Source of the DNA: Candidatus Cloacimonadota bacterium
Lineage (GTDB): Bacteria; Cloacimonadota; Cloacimonadia; Cloacimonadales; Cloacimonadaceae
Direction of reading: 5' to 3'
DNA length: 21,862 bases
Assembly: GCA_023228285.1 (NCBI GenBank)
Contig: JALOBM010000037.1
Coordinates: forward strand, 1 to 21,862
Shown here: piece after piece, positions 1 through 6,612 of the stretch
How positions within the stretch are numbered: position 1 is the first letter of the stretch
Layout: each line of letters starts with the position of its first letter
The notes under the pieces: generated by a model
Seen by the model: only the letters and a program-made list of their open reading frames with translations
What the model was told of the DNA's origin: nothing
Database searches by the model: none
Made by a program: the position numbers and the translations under genes

Positions 1-253
1 AACTTCCTACCTCCGGCAAAATACAGAGAAAACTATGAAAACAATGTCGATAAGAAACGTGTCACTTTACAAGTGGTGTAAAAAATGGGACAGGGTCAGT
101 GATAACATAGACTTTTATATGGTCTTGCGTAAATTTCTCAAAGCTTGTAATCAGATCTGATATAACGAAGGCAATCCGTTATAGACAAGCCTTCAATGTG
201 GATTAACCTATGCATTGTTATCATGATGCATACAAGGTGATATGGAGAACTCC
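1..253. other. Upstream region of the small secreted protein gene
   Basis: I see no convincing coding frame here. The stretch holds a perfect 12-bp palindrome ATCAGATCTGAT at 150-161 and, directly after it, a 7-bp hairpin TATAACG (161-167) / CGTTATA (177-183) with a 9-nt loop. A self-complementary ATGCAT also occurs twice near 209-231. These could be operator or leader structures for the gene at 254, but no -35/-10 pair with good spacing stands out, so I do not call a promoter. Confidence 0.4.
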
Positions 254-655
254 ATGAAAAAATTAACTCTTGTTGCAGCAGCCCTGATGCTCCTCAGCGT
301 ATCGTTGATGGGCATCACATTTAGTATCAACGTCATCAGAGCAACAACAAGCACACATGTGTATATTTCTGGATGGACAGGTGTCCCCGGCGGACCATGG
401 ACAGATTGGAATCACGTAGAAATGACACGCGGCGTGCCCAACTCTGGTGGGAACGGATATATCTACTACATAACTGCTCCCAGCAACGGGCATAATGGTT
501 TCGATGTTACTGCATATGCCGGTGGTAAATCCAGTCGTAAAACAGGATCAGAATATATTAGCGGCAATAATGTTTGGCTAGATTCCATAGTATTCCCACC
601 TCCTCCACCACCTCCTCCACCACCTCCTGTCAATGATCGTCCTGACTTTCGTTAG
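254..655 (+). CDS. Small secreted protein with polyproline tail, function unknown
   Basis: I do not recognise the family. The product is 133 residues from the ATG at 254. That start is preferred because GGAG at 244-247 sits 6 nt upstream and the protein then opens with MKKLTLVAAALMLLSVSLMG, a typical Sec signal peptide. An in-frame ATG at 242, next to AAGGTGA at 234-240, would add only four residues. The mature part (about 21-114) is rich in Gly, Trp, Tyr, Asn and Thr with no cysteine, which suggests a small beta-rich extracytoplasmic domain. It is followed by 11 consecutive prolines and a short tail ending RPDFR. No lipobox or membrane anchor follows the signal. A terminator lies 15 bp downstream, so it is probably monocistronic. 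It is a plausible real gene, but composition alone cannot tell its role. Confidence 0.6.
   Translation: MKKLTLVAAALMLLSVSLMGITFSINVIRATTSTHVYISGWTGVPGGPWTDWNHVEMTRGVPNSGGNGYIYYITAPSNGHNGFDVTAYAGGKSSRKTGSEYISGNNVWLDSIVFPPPPPPPPPPPVNDRPDFR
596..628 (+). repeat. 12-bp tandem repeat encoding 11 prolines
   Basis: The unit CCACCTCCTCCA is repeated 2.75 times without error and encodes an uninterrupted run of 11 prolines near the C-terminus of the secreted protein. Such in-frame repeats can change copy number by slippage without breaking the frame. Translation of a run this long is expected to need EF-P (established for polyproline motifs in bacteria). Confidence 0.8.
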
Positions 656-670
656 AATCCCACTCGTTCG

Positions 671-701
671 AAAAGCCGTGCCCTCTCAAGGTACGGCTTT
701 T
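671..701. terminator. Bidirectional intrinsic terminator between convergent genes
   Basis: AAAAGCCGTGCC (671-682) pairs with GGTACGGCTTTT (690-701) around a 7-nt loop: 12 bp with one G-T pair. The A-run at the left and T-run at the right give a U-tract on either transcript. It sits between the secreted protein gene ending at 655 and the minus-strand beta-propeller gene ending at 741, so one structure probably serves both. Confidence 0.75.
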
Positions 702-740
702 CCCATTCAATCAGTATCAAGGGAGCTTTACTAGCTCTTA

Positions 741-2003
741 TTACTTCAATATCACCAGCTTTCCTTTGCTTTTCATTCCCTTGCCGTCCTGCAGGCTATA
801 GAAATAGACTCCGCTGGAAAGCTTTGCATCAGATACCGTTAGGTCGCTTCCCTGATAGGGATAGGTTTTCAGCTTTTGTCCTTTCAGGTTATACAGACTC
901 AATTCCCCGTTGAGAGCTTCTGGGCTACTGAACTTCAGAGAGCTTCCTTGCCGCGCCGGATTGGGTGAAACCGAGAGCTGTGCTGGAATGGCGATCTGGT
1001 CTTCACTAAAGGAGGACGCATTATAGAGTTTAAGATCGGTAGGCATCATACCCACAGTGTATTGCTTCCAATTGCTCAGATCCGGATGCAGGATTTCCAC
1101 AATCCCATTCCCACCCCAGTTTGGCGTCAATAAAGCCACTACATTGCTATTTCCCACAACCCCTGAACACGCATTGGGTAAGGGATTGGAGTCGCCATGC
1201 AAGATCGTAAAAGTGGAAGGATTATAGCTATACAGATGCGCCCCGTTGCCATCTGCTACCAACGCCAGATCGGTACCTGCAATCCAGAGAGCCCCGGGAG
1301 TGCCCCCAATATCGATGGTTTCCACCACCGTATCCGTGGAAGTATCTATGATGCAGATAACTCCGGCAGTATCTCCCCAATTCCCAGTACAGGAAACATG
1401 GAGCTTTCCCTCATACGATGCAAGATGCTGGGGATTGGCACTCACCGGAATGGTACTCAACACAGTAAAGCTCTCCAGATCGATCACGCTCACGGAGCTG
1501 CCAGCATAGTTTTGGCTATAATTTCCCGCATTACAAACATACAGTTTATTGCCCACCAGTTCCAGGTCTTCCGGAGCAACACCCACATCCACGGAAGCTT
1601 CAACCGTGCCGCTGATCGTATCCAGTTTATACACTTTTTGAGACAGCCAACCCGACACATAGAGCTTTGTTTCATGTTTCAGGGCATCCCAGGGATTGGC
1701 TCCGAGCCCAACAAAAATGTTGGATATTGTATTGCCGCTTTCCCGCGAAATCTTCTGTACTGCATTGTCTCCGGAATTTACCGACCAGATATAGTCTTCA
1801 TCCACCACGATTTTATTGGGTACGGTTCCCAATACGCTAAAGCTGTTATCCACCGTGTCTGTTTCGGTATCGATCCTGCTTAGGGTGCGGGATTGTGAAT
1901 TCACTACGTAGAGCAGTTCTGCAGCGGCAAAGCCATGAAGCAGCAATAATGCCACTATTAGCAAGAGCTTTGGGAGTCTAAGTCCACTGATGTTTGAGTT
2001 CAT
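741..2003 (-). CDS. Secreted BtuG-like YncE/YVTN beta-propeller with T9SS sorting domain
   Basis: The 420-residue product starts at the ATG at 2003, set by GAGGTGA seven bases upstream. A longer in-frame start at 2063 would translate riboswitch leader and is rejected. Residues 1 to about 28 are a signal peptide ending FAAA. Residues about 29-335 are beta-propeller repeats of the YncE/YVTN type, with recurring units such as VSVIDLESFTVLSTIPVSANP and IDTSTDTVVETIDIGGTP. Residues about 345-420 (start LSVSPNPARQGSS, later LSSGVYFYSLQDG) form a T9SS type A C-terminal sorting domain. BtuG proteins of Bacteroides are YncE-like propellers that bind cobalamin at the surface together with BtuB. The cobalamin riboswitch in front of this gene and the TonB receptor upstream support the same role. 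BtuG is a lipoprotein in Bacteroides; here no lipobox is seen and T9SS export would place it on the surface. The B12 role is inferred from context, while fold and sorting domain are visible. Confidence 0.8.
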   Translation of the reverse strand: MNSNISGLRLPKLLLIVALLLLHGFAAAELLYVVNSQSRTLSRIDTETDTVDNSFSVLGTVPNKIVVDEDYIWSVNSGDNAVQKISRESGNTISNIFVGLGANPWDALKHETKLYVSGWLSQKVYKLDTISGTVEASVDVGVAPEDLELVGNKLYVCNAGNYSQNYAGSSVSVIDLESFTVLSTIPVSANPQHLASYEGKLHVSCTGNWGDTAGVICIIDTSTDTVVETIDIGGTPGALWIAGTDLALVADGNGAHLYSYNPSTFTILHGDSNPLPNACSGVVGNSNVVALLTPNWGGNGIVEILHPDLSNWKQYTVGMMPTDLKLYNASSFSEDQIAIPAQLSVSPNPARQGSSLKFSSPEALNGELSLYNLKGQKLKTYPYQGSDLTVSDAKLSSGVYFYSLQDGKGMKSKGKLVILK

Positions 2004-2005
2004 TT

Positions 2006-2046
2006 TGTTCACCTCTTTTTGTTTTGATTGTGACTTGAGATGAACA
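2006..2046 (-). promoter_or_regulatory. Predicted RBS-sequestering hairpin of the beta-propeller gene
   Basis: On the minus-strand transcript UGUUCAUCUC (2046 to 2037) can pair over 10 bp, with one U-G pair, with GAGGUGAACA (2015 to 2006), which contains the ribosome binding site. The loop is 21 nt. It follows the cobalamin aptamer and recurs in the other B12 leader at 4497-4535, so it is probably the translational expression platform. Confidence 0.65.
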
Positions 2047-2081
2047 CACTGGATATAGCCCATTCCCCGTAGGCTTCTTCC

Positions 2082-2245
2082 ATACTTGTTGGCAGGTTTC
2101 CTGGCTTGCAGCGGGTTACGCTCTGCGCGTCATAATTGCCTTCCCATCATATTGACAGTGACAAATAAACCCTGTGTGCTGCTTACAGTGGCGGAGACCG
2201 CTTCCGATTCTAACGGAATTCCCTATTACCTTTTGTAAAGCACCA
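2082..2245 (-). promoter_or_regulatory. Cobalamin riboswitch, copy 2 (upstream of beta-propeller gene)
   Basis: Read on the minus strand, the conserved parts of the cobalamin riboswitch (Rfam RF00174 type) appear in order: AAAAGGTAATAGGG (2234 to 2221), GCCACTGTAAGC (2192 to 2181), GTCACTG (2162 to 2156, where the consensus and copy 1 read GCCACTG), GGGAAGGC, then the B12 box AAGCCAGGAAACCTGCCA (2107 to 2090). The aptamer begins just after the stop of the receptor gene at 2308. TTGACT at 2289 to 2284, shared with copy 1, could be part of its own promoter, though no good -10 at standard spacing is visible. Ends are approximate. Confidence 0.93.
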
Positions 2246-2307
2246 TCAAGTCACAAATACACAGAAATCTGCGCTCCAGAAATAGTCAAGCTATTTGTTG
2301 AACTCGG

Positions 2308-4494
2308 CTATGGTTCGTACGCCACCTGCTCCTTTGCCCGATAGTTCTTTGTGGAGATCGATATCCCCGTTTCCCAGTTGATTCCGGGTTGTGGAGTGTA
2401 GGCATAGATTTCGTACATTTTATTTAGGATATTGTTTACTCTCAGGTCACAGCGGATATCGATAAACCGCAGCCCAATCCGGTAGAATCCAGCAGTATCC
2501 AGAGTATCAAAGCCTTTCAGCGGGGCGATCATGTTATCGACTGTGCTATATTGTTCGCCGGTATAGTTATATTGCAAAGAGCAGCCACGTATGTCGTTAC
2601 CAAAGTTCAGCATAGCTACTGCCTTCATCGCCGGAGTATATACCAGTTTCTTATTATAAGACGGCGATGGTATGCCACCAGAATTTCTTGCCACATCTTT
2701 GGCATCGGTGAAAGTGACTCCGGCGTTTACCTTCAGAAGGCGGCTAATCTGCATTTGTGTTTCAAACTCATAGTTCCGAATCCTTGCCTTGCCCACATTA
2801 AAGGGCTTCCAGCTTATCCCATTCAGGTAATACTGTCTCCATTGGATCAGATTTTCCACCAGGTTTTGGTAATAGGCTATTTTCCAGCGTGCTTTACCGG
2901 TATTTGCCTCTGCATACATGTTGTAGCCGAATGAGCTTTCGCTCTTCAAGTTCGGATTGCCCTGGGTCTCACTATCCCCGATCCAATACATATCAAAGAG
3001 TGAGGGCTGAGAATATGCCGTTCCCACATATCCACCTATAGTAAGCTCAAATCCCAGAGGTACTTGCAGTTCTTGCTCCAATCTCCAGCTCGGCTGCACT
3101 TTATCTTCACAATAGTCCGCCCGGAATGCTCCCAGGGCCTTGTAGCTCATGATGCCGGGATACCATACCTGCTGGGCTTGTACGGCGATGGCAGAATTGT
3201 CTCGTTCACCGGTTGTTTTGATGTTGCTCAGTCTATTGAAGTAATCATAATCCACTGTACTATATTCCGCGTTTACGCCGAGCTTGGTTTCTTCCAGATT
3301 CAGATTGTTACTCAGCTTCAAGCCCCGGCTCTGCTGCGTCTGATCATAATGACTTTTCGCCAGTGTATTTGTGGAACCTTGATTTGTGAAGATGCTAAAA
3401 TCCCTATTCCACCACAACAGCAACTCATGGGCGAAATCCCGATGCGACAATATGCCCCGCAGGTTATGCTGGGCATAGTTTCCTGTGAGTTTGGAGTTAT
3501 CATATAAATCCAGGAAGTTTATAGTCCCCGGTAATTGCCGGACAAAGCTGCCCATATTGATGCTGTAGCTCAGCTCTGACGCATCCTTGGAATACCGTGC
3601 TTTGGCATAGAAGCTGTCACCAGTTTTTTTGTTGTGCTCTCTTTCCAGTTCCGGCTCTATCCCCCAAAAATCCGGAGTCTTGTAAGTAAAGTTGTTCAAT
3701 GCCGTGTGATGCATATACTCTGCTTTCAGTGAGAGCGCATCCCGGTTGATCAATAACCTGTAAGCCTGCTTGTACAATCCAAATGACCCCATACTACTAT
3801 AGATTTCGGCTTCCGCGGCTCTGGCATCGTCAGCTTTTTTGGTGTGAATGTGGATGATGCCGCCAATTGCTGCAGATCCTCCATACACGGATGAATTACC
3901 TTTTATTACTTCGATATGACTGATCTGACCAATTGGTATCCGGCTAAGGTCAAATGCTTCTCCAGCGGGATTCAGCACCACACCATCCAGCATCACCAAG
4001 CTGTGACGGCTAAAACTGCCCAAGATGGACACCGTCTGCCGTTCCCCGCTCAACCTCGTATCAGTGGTTACAAAAGCGGGATTCTGCAGCAATAGATCGT
4101 TGCTGTTATTGATTCCGGCATTGGTGTCCGGATGAATGATGCTGGAATTTAACGAAGGGCTGTTGGGACGGTATTCGATAGCTCGTACCCACACAGAAGG
4201 CAATACAATGTCGTCTCGAACCAGAACTACCGGTGCTTTCAGGTCTCTCGTACTAATGGTGCGATCATGAAAGCCCAGGCGATGAATATGAAGTGAATCC
4301 GCTTCTGTAGCCAGATAGAAGCTTCCGTCCTCCCGGCTGTATGTGCTGTGCCGGGAATCTGAAACACTGGCTGATGAGACGGGATCTCCATCGGAATCCA
4401 CAATTTTGCCCCCTATGGCAAAGATGGCACTAGAACAAAGCAGTAATGCACATAGCATCAATACTTTGCCTGTAACTTCTCGCGTCCGTATCAT
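2308..4494 (-). CDS. TonB-dependent outer-membrane receptor, BtuB-like, probable corrinoid transporter
   Basis: The product is 728 residues from the ATG at 4494, fixed by GAGGTGA seven bases upstream. The longer in-frame start at 4701 lies inside the riboswitch and is rejected. Residues 1-26 are a signal peptide ending SSAIFA. About 27-93 form a CarboxypepD_reg-like domain (GGKIVDSDGDPVSSASV, REDGSFYL). DDIVLPSVWVRA at 94-105 resembles a TonB box. The plug spans about 110-220, with LVMLDGVVLNPAG and IEVIKGNSSVYGGSAAIGGIIHI typical of TonB receptors. The rest is a 22-strand-type barrel rich in alternating aromatics. It energises uptake across the outer membrane through TonB-ExbBD. Cobalamin or another corrinoid as substrate is inferred from the riboswitch and the BtuG-like neighbour, not from barrel residues. 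The C-terminus ends AKEQVAYEP, extending past the likely last strand rather than ending in the usual Phe. No periplasmic or ABC B12 transport genes are in the window. Confidence 0.9.
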   Translation of the reverse strand: MIRTREVTGKVLMLCALLLCSSAIFAIGGKIVDSDGDPVSSASVSDSRHSTYSREDGSFYLATEADSLHIHRLGFHDRTISTRDLKAPVVLVRDDIVLPSVWVRAIEYRPNSPSLNSSIIHPDTNAGINNSNDLLLQNPAFVTTDTRLSGERQTVSILGSFSRHSLVMLDGVVLNPAGEAFDLSRIPIGQISHIEVIKGNSSVYGGSAAIGGIIHIHTKKADDARAAEAEIYSSMGSFGLYKQAYRLLINRDALSLKAEYMHHTALNNFTYKTPDFWGIEPELEREHNKKTGDSFYAKARYSKDASELSYSINMGSFVRQLPGTINFLDLYDNSKLTGNYAQHNLRGILSHRDFAHELLLWWNRDFSIFTNQGSTNTLAKSHYDQTQQSRGLKLSNNLNLEETKLGVNAEYSTVDYDYFNRLSNIKTTGERDNSAIAVQAQQVWYPGIMSYKALGAFRADYCEDKVQPSWRLEQELQVPLGFELTIGGYVGTAYSQPSLFDMYWIGDSETQGNPNLKSESSFGYNMYAEANTGKARWKIAYYQNLVENLIQWRQYYLNGISWKPFNVGKARIRNYEFETQMQISRLLKVNAGVTFTDAKDVARNSGGIPSPSYNKKLVYTPAMKAVAMLNFGNDIRGCSLQYNYTGEQYSTVDNMIAPLKGFDTLDTAGFYRIGLRFIDIRCDLRVNNILNKMYEIYAYTPQPGINWETGISISTKNYRAKEQVAYEP

Positions 4495-4496
4495 TT

Positions 4497-4535
4497 TGTT
4501 CACCTCTTGAATTTGTTTGTGACTTGAGATGAACA
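4497..4535 (-). promoter_or_regulatory. Predicted RBS-sequestering hairpin of the TonB receptor gene
   Basis: UGUUCAUCUC (4535 to 4526) can pair with GAGGUGAACA (4506 to 4497) over 10 bp with one U-G pair and a 19-nt loop. The 3' arm holds the ribosome binding site of the receptor gene. The arms are identical to those at 2006-2046 while the loop differs in length and sequence, which supports selection for the stem. Confidence 0.65.
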
Positions 4536-4571
4536 CACTGGATATAGCCCATTCCCCGTAGGCTTCTTCCA

Positions 4572-4735
4572 TACTTGCTGGCAGGTTTCCTGGCTTGCAG
4601 CGGGTGCGCGATGCGCGTCTTAATGCCTTCCCATCGTTTCGACAGTGGCAAATAAACCTTTCGTGCTGCTTACAGTGGCGGAGACCGCTTCCGATTATCA
4701 ACGGAATTCCCTATTACCTTTTGTTAAGCACCATC
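4572..4735 (-). promoter_or_regulatory. Cobalamin riboswitch, copy 1 (upstream of TonB receptor gene)
   Basis: The minus strand shows AAAAGGTAATAGGG (4722 to 4709), GCCACTGTAAGC (4679 to 4668), GCCACTG (4649 to 4643), GGGAAGGC, and the B12 box AAGCCAGGAAACCTGCCA (4596 to 4579). This matches the ordered core of the cobalamin riboswitch class. A possible P1 stem joins GGTGCTT before the core with AAGTAT after the B12 box. TTGACT at 4776 to 4771 is shared with copy 2 and may belong to the promoter. The class represses B12 uptake genes when adenosylcobalamin or a related corrinoid is bound. Ends are approximate. Confidence 0.95.
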
Positions 4736-4776
4736 AAGTCACAGTTACACAGAAAAAGCCCCTATGAAATAGTCAA

Positions 4777-5067
4777 GATATTCCTTAGTTATGCTTCTAA
4801 AAATCAGCTCTGCTCCCCCTCAGGATCAAGTGGTGCCGAAGCTGATATCATCGGGTTATCATCGGGTGAGCACTCGATGATAACGGCTTGATATCAGGAT
4901 AATGTATCGATGAAGTACAGGGGAAGTATTTGCAGGGATATCATGGAGCTAATCCATGCATCACAATATTCTTCGAAGACCTGAGATTGTCTTATTGTCG
5001 AAGGAACAAATTGGTTGTCAGTCTGTTACCCCAGAACCTTTCCCAGATTCATCAACTACCGGGCTAT
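4777..5067. other. Intergenic region holding a palindromic repeat
   Basis: No gene is supported between the upstream edge of riboswitch copy 1 and the end of the dehydrogenase gene at 5068. The main content is the dispersed palindromic repeat at 4838-4912. A short hairpin CATGGA-gctaa-TCCATG lies near 4943-4959. No intrinsic terminator with a U-tract is evident for the dehydrogenase gene, so the palindrome may help end that transcript. Confidence 0.5.
4838..4912. repeat. Dispersed palindromic repeat, copy A
   Basis: Nested inverted repeat: CTGATATCA (4842-4850) pairs with TGATATCAG (4889-4897), and GTTATCATCG (4855-4864) pairs with CGATGATAAC (4875-4884). A symmetric 4x4 internal loop separates the two stems and a 10-nt loop caps the inner one. 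The core from GAAGCTGATATCA to GTATCGAT recurs imperfectly at 16201-16274, so this is a dispersed element and not a private terminator. Confidence 0.75.
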
Positions 5068-6405
5068 CTACACCACTCTGGCCGGAGCTTCTTTGCCTTG
5101 AATCACGGCAATGGCGTTGCGTGCGGCCATCATGCCCATTTCTTCTCTGGTCTCCATGCTGGCAGAACCGATATGGGGCAGGATCACCACGTTGGATAAT
5201 CGTTTCAAATCTGCCGGAATCTCGGGTTCATCTTCATAAACATCCAAGCCTGCAGCCCAGATCCAGCCCTCGCTCAGGGCTTTGATCAGTATCTTCTCAT
5301 CAACGATCGCTCCACGAGCGGTATTGATCAGGATGGCACCCGGTTTCATCGCTTTTAGCTCTTTCTCTCCGATCAGATGCCGTGTTACGGAGCTAAGCGG
5401 CAAATGCAGACTAAGGATATCCGATTCCCGGAGCAGGGTTTCAAAATCTACATACTGTGCCGGGATATTCAGTTCCTTTATCTGAGGTCCATGATAGATT
5501 ACCTTCATGCCAAAACCTACTGCACGACGCGCCACAGCCTGTCCAATGCGTCCCATACCCAAGATTCCCAGTGTCTTATGATGCACATCTTTTCCCAAAA
5601 AGAGCAGCGGTTCCCAACCCACAAATTTCCCTTCCCGGGTATATTTATCGCTCTGCGGGATACAGCGGGCACTCGCCATGATCAGTGCCCAGGCAAGATC
5701 AGCTGTACTTTCGGTCAAAACTCCTGGAGTGTTGCATACTGCTATGCCTCTGGCTTTGGCAGCCTCCAGATCAATGTTGTTGTAGCCTACAGCATAATTT
5801 GCGATCACCTTCAACTTATCTGTTGCTTCGATCAAACTTCTATCGATTGTGTCGGACAAGAGGCACACTAATGCGTCTTTCCCGGTAATATGCTCTTTCA
5901 TTTCATGAGCTAGCATCGCTCTTTCAGAGGTATTGGCATGCACTTCAAAGGCTTCCTTGAGCTTTTCCATCGCTTTCTGGGGCAAGAGACGGGTGAGCAG
6001 CAATTTTGGTTTACTGGCATCGGGATTCAGGATTTCTACGATTCCACTATTATCTTCCTGGATCTCCGAGGCTTTCATAAAGTATTGAAATTCCAGTATT
6101 CTACCTTCGGGATCGGCTCCCCAAAAGTGGTATATCCTAAAACTGGAATTTACGCACGGAGCTGATGTGCTGATGCTTTTATAGCGTTCGTAAGCAGTGT
6201 CTACCAATTTCTTCGAATCGTACAAGAAAGTGATGGTGCCTTGGGACTGGCTGCTTTCTCCTATGCAGAATCCCACCAGGAATCCATTATGTTCAAAAAT
6301 TAGGCATTTGCCTTGATCTAGCCACAGATTTAAGCCCAACGAATCCAGATAAAAACTCCTGAGAGCTTCCAAGTCACGGGTGTTAAAGAAAACGATTCCG
6401 GACAT
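5068..6405 (-). CDS. Fusion of a VOC-fold domain to a D-2-hydroxyacid dehydrogenase (glyoxylate/hydroxypyruvate reductase-like)
   Basis: One open frame of 445 residues from the ATG at 6405, with GGAG at 6416-6413 eight bases upstream. Residues 1-110 resemble the VOC (glyoxalase I/bleomycin-resistance) fold: LEALRSFYLDSLGLNLWLD at the start and WGADPEGRILEFQYF at the end. The usual first-strand metal His is absent, so metal binding is doubtful. A linker (about 111-131) leads to a full-length NAD(P)-dependent D-2-hydroxyacid dehydrogenase. It shows NYAVGYNNIDLEAAKARGI at 203-221, the Rossmann motif GMGRIG at 283-288, NTARGAIVDE at 361-370 (catalytic Arg364), EDEPE (Glu393) and LPHIGSAS (catalytic His411). 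The family reduces 2-oxoacids such as glyoxylate or hydroxypyruvate to D-hydroxyacids in the cytoplasm. The dehydrogenase call is firm; the substrate and the VOC domain's job are unknown. A sequencing frameshift is not needed to explain the fusion, because the frame is continuous. Confidence 0.88.
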   Translation of the reverse strand: MSGIVFFNTRDLEALRSFYLDSLGLNLWLDQGKCLIFEHNGFLVGFCIGESSQSQGTITFLYDSKKLVDTAYERYKSISTSAPCVNSSFRIYHFWGADPEGRILEFQYFMKASEIQEDNSGIVEILNPDASKPKLLLTRLLPQKAMEKLKEAFEVHANTSERAMLAHEMKEHITGKDALVCLLSDTIDRSLIEATDKLKVIANYAVGYNNIDLEAAKARGIAVCNTPGVLTESTADLAWALIMASARCIPQSDKYTREGKFVGWEPLLFLGKDVHHKTLGILGMGRIGQAVARRAVGFGMKVIYHGPQIKELNIPAQYVDFETLLRESDILSLHLPLSSVTRHLIGEKELKAMKPGAILINTARGAIVDEKILIKALSEGWIWAAGLDVYEDEPEIPADLKRLSNVVILPHIGSASMETREEMGMMAARNAIAVIQGKEAPARVV

Positions 6406-6429
6406 TTATCTACTCCATATTATGTGTCG

Positions 6430-6458
6430 ATTATATAGATATAATAAGGTGCGGACAA
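6430..6458 (-). promoter_or_regulatory. Sigma-70-like promoter of the VOC-dehydrogenase gene
   Basis: On the minus strand TTGTCC (6458 to 6453) is followed after exactly 17 bp by TATAAT (6435 to 6430). The -10 lies 24 bp before the start codon, giving a short leader that just holds the GGAG ribosome binding site. Confidence 0.65.
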
Positions 6459-6545
6459 GAAAAATCAAATCCAAAAACCCACACAGAAGCGGGCATGGAG
6501 AAAGTGTGTGTAAGGAGGGAGATTTGTAAGTATCTGGATATAATG

Positions 6546-6588
6546 ATAAAAAAGCAACCGGGACCGTACCCAAAGAAACGATCCCGGT
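6546..6588 (-). terminator. Intrinsic terminator of the PPDK gene
   Basis: On the minus strand ACCGGGATCGT (6588 to 6578) pairs with ACGGTCCCGGT (6567 to 6557): 11 pairs with one mismatch and a 10-nt loop. It is followed by UGC and six U (6553 to 6548). It lies 25 bp past the PPDK stop and separates PPDK from the downstream dehydrogenase gene, which has its own promoter. Confidence 0.85.
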
Positions 6589-6612
6589 CTATATCTGCTT
6601 GCTTGTGTGAAG

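Noticed and set aside
1197..1883. Plus-strand open frame of 228 codons inside the beta-propeller gene
   Set aside because: It is antisense to repeats of the propeller gene, which has signal peptide, domain and riboswitch support; this one has none.
2004..2063. Longer N-terminus for the beta-propeller protein (20 extra residues)
   Set aside because: The extension is translated riboswitch leader; a strong ribosome binding site sits just before the ATG at 2003 and the signal peptide starts there.
4495..4701. Longer N-terminus for the TonB receptor (69 extra residues)
   Set aside because: It runs through the cobalamin aptamer and is rich in Cys, His and Arg with no signal peptide; the ATG at 4494 has the ribosome binding site and signal peptide.
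4838..4912. CRISPR repeat or intrinsic terminator
   Set aside because: There is only one unit at this site with no spacers, and no U-tract follows the hairpin on either strand.
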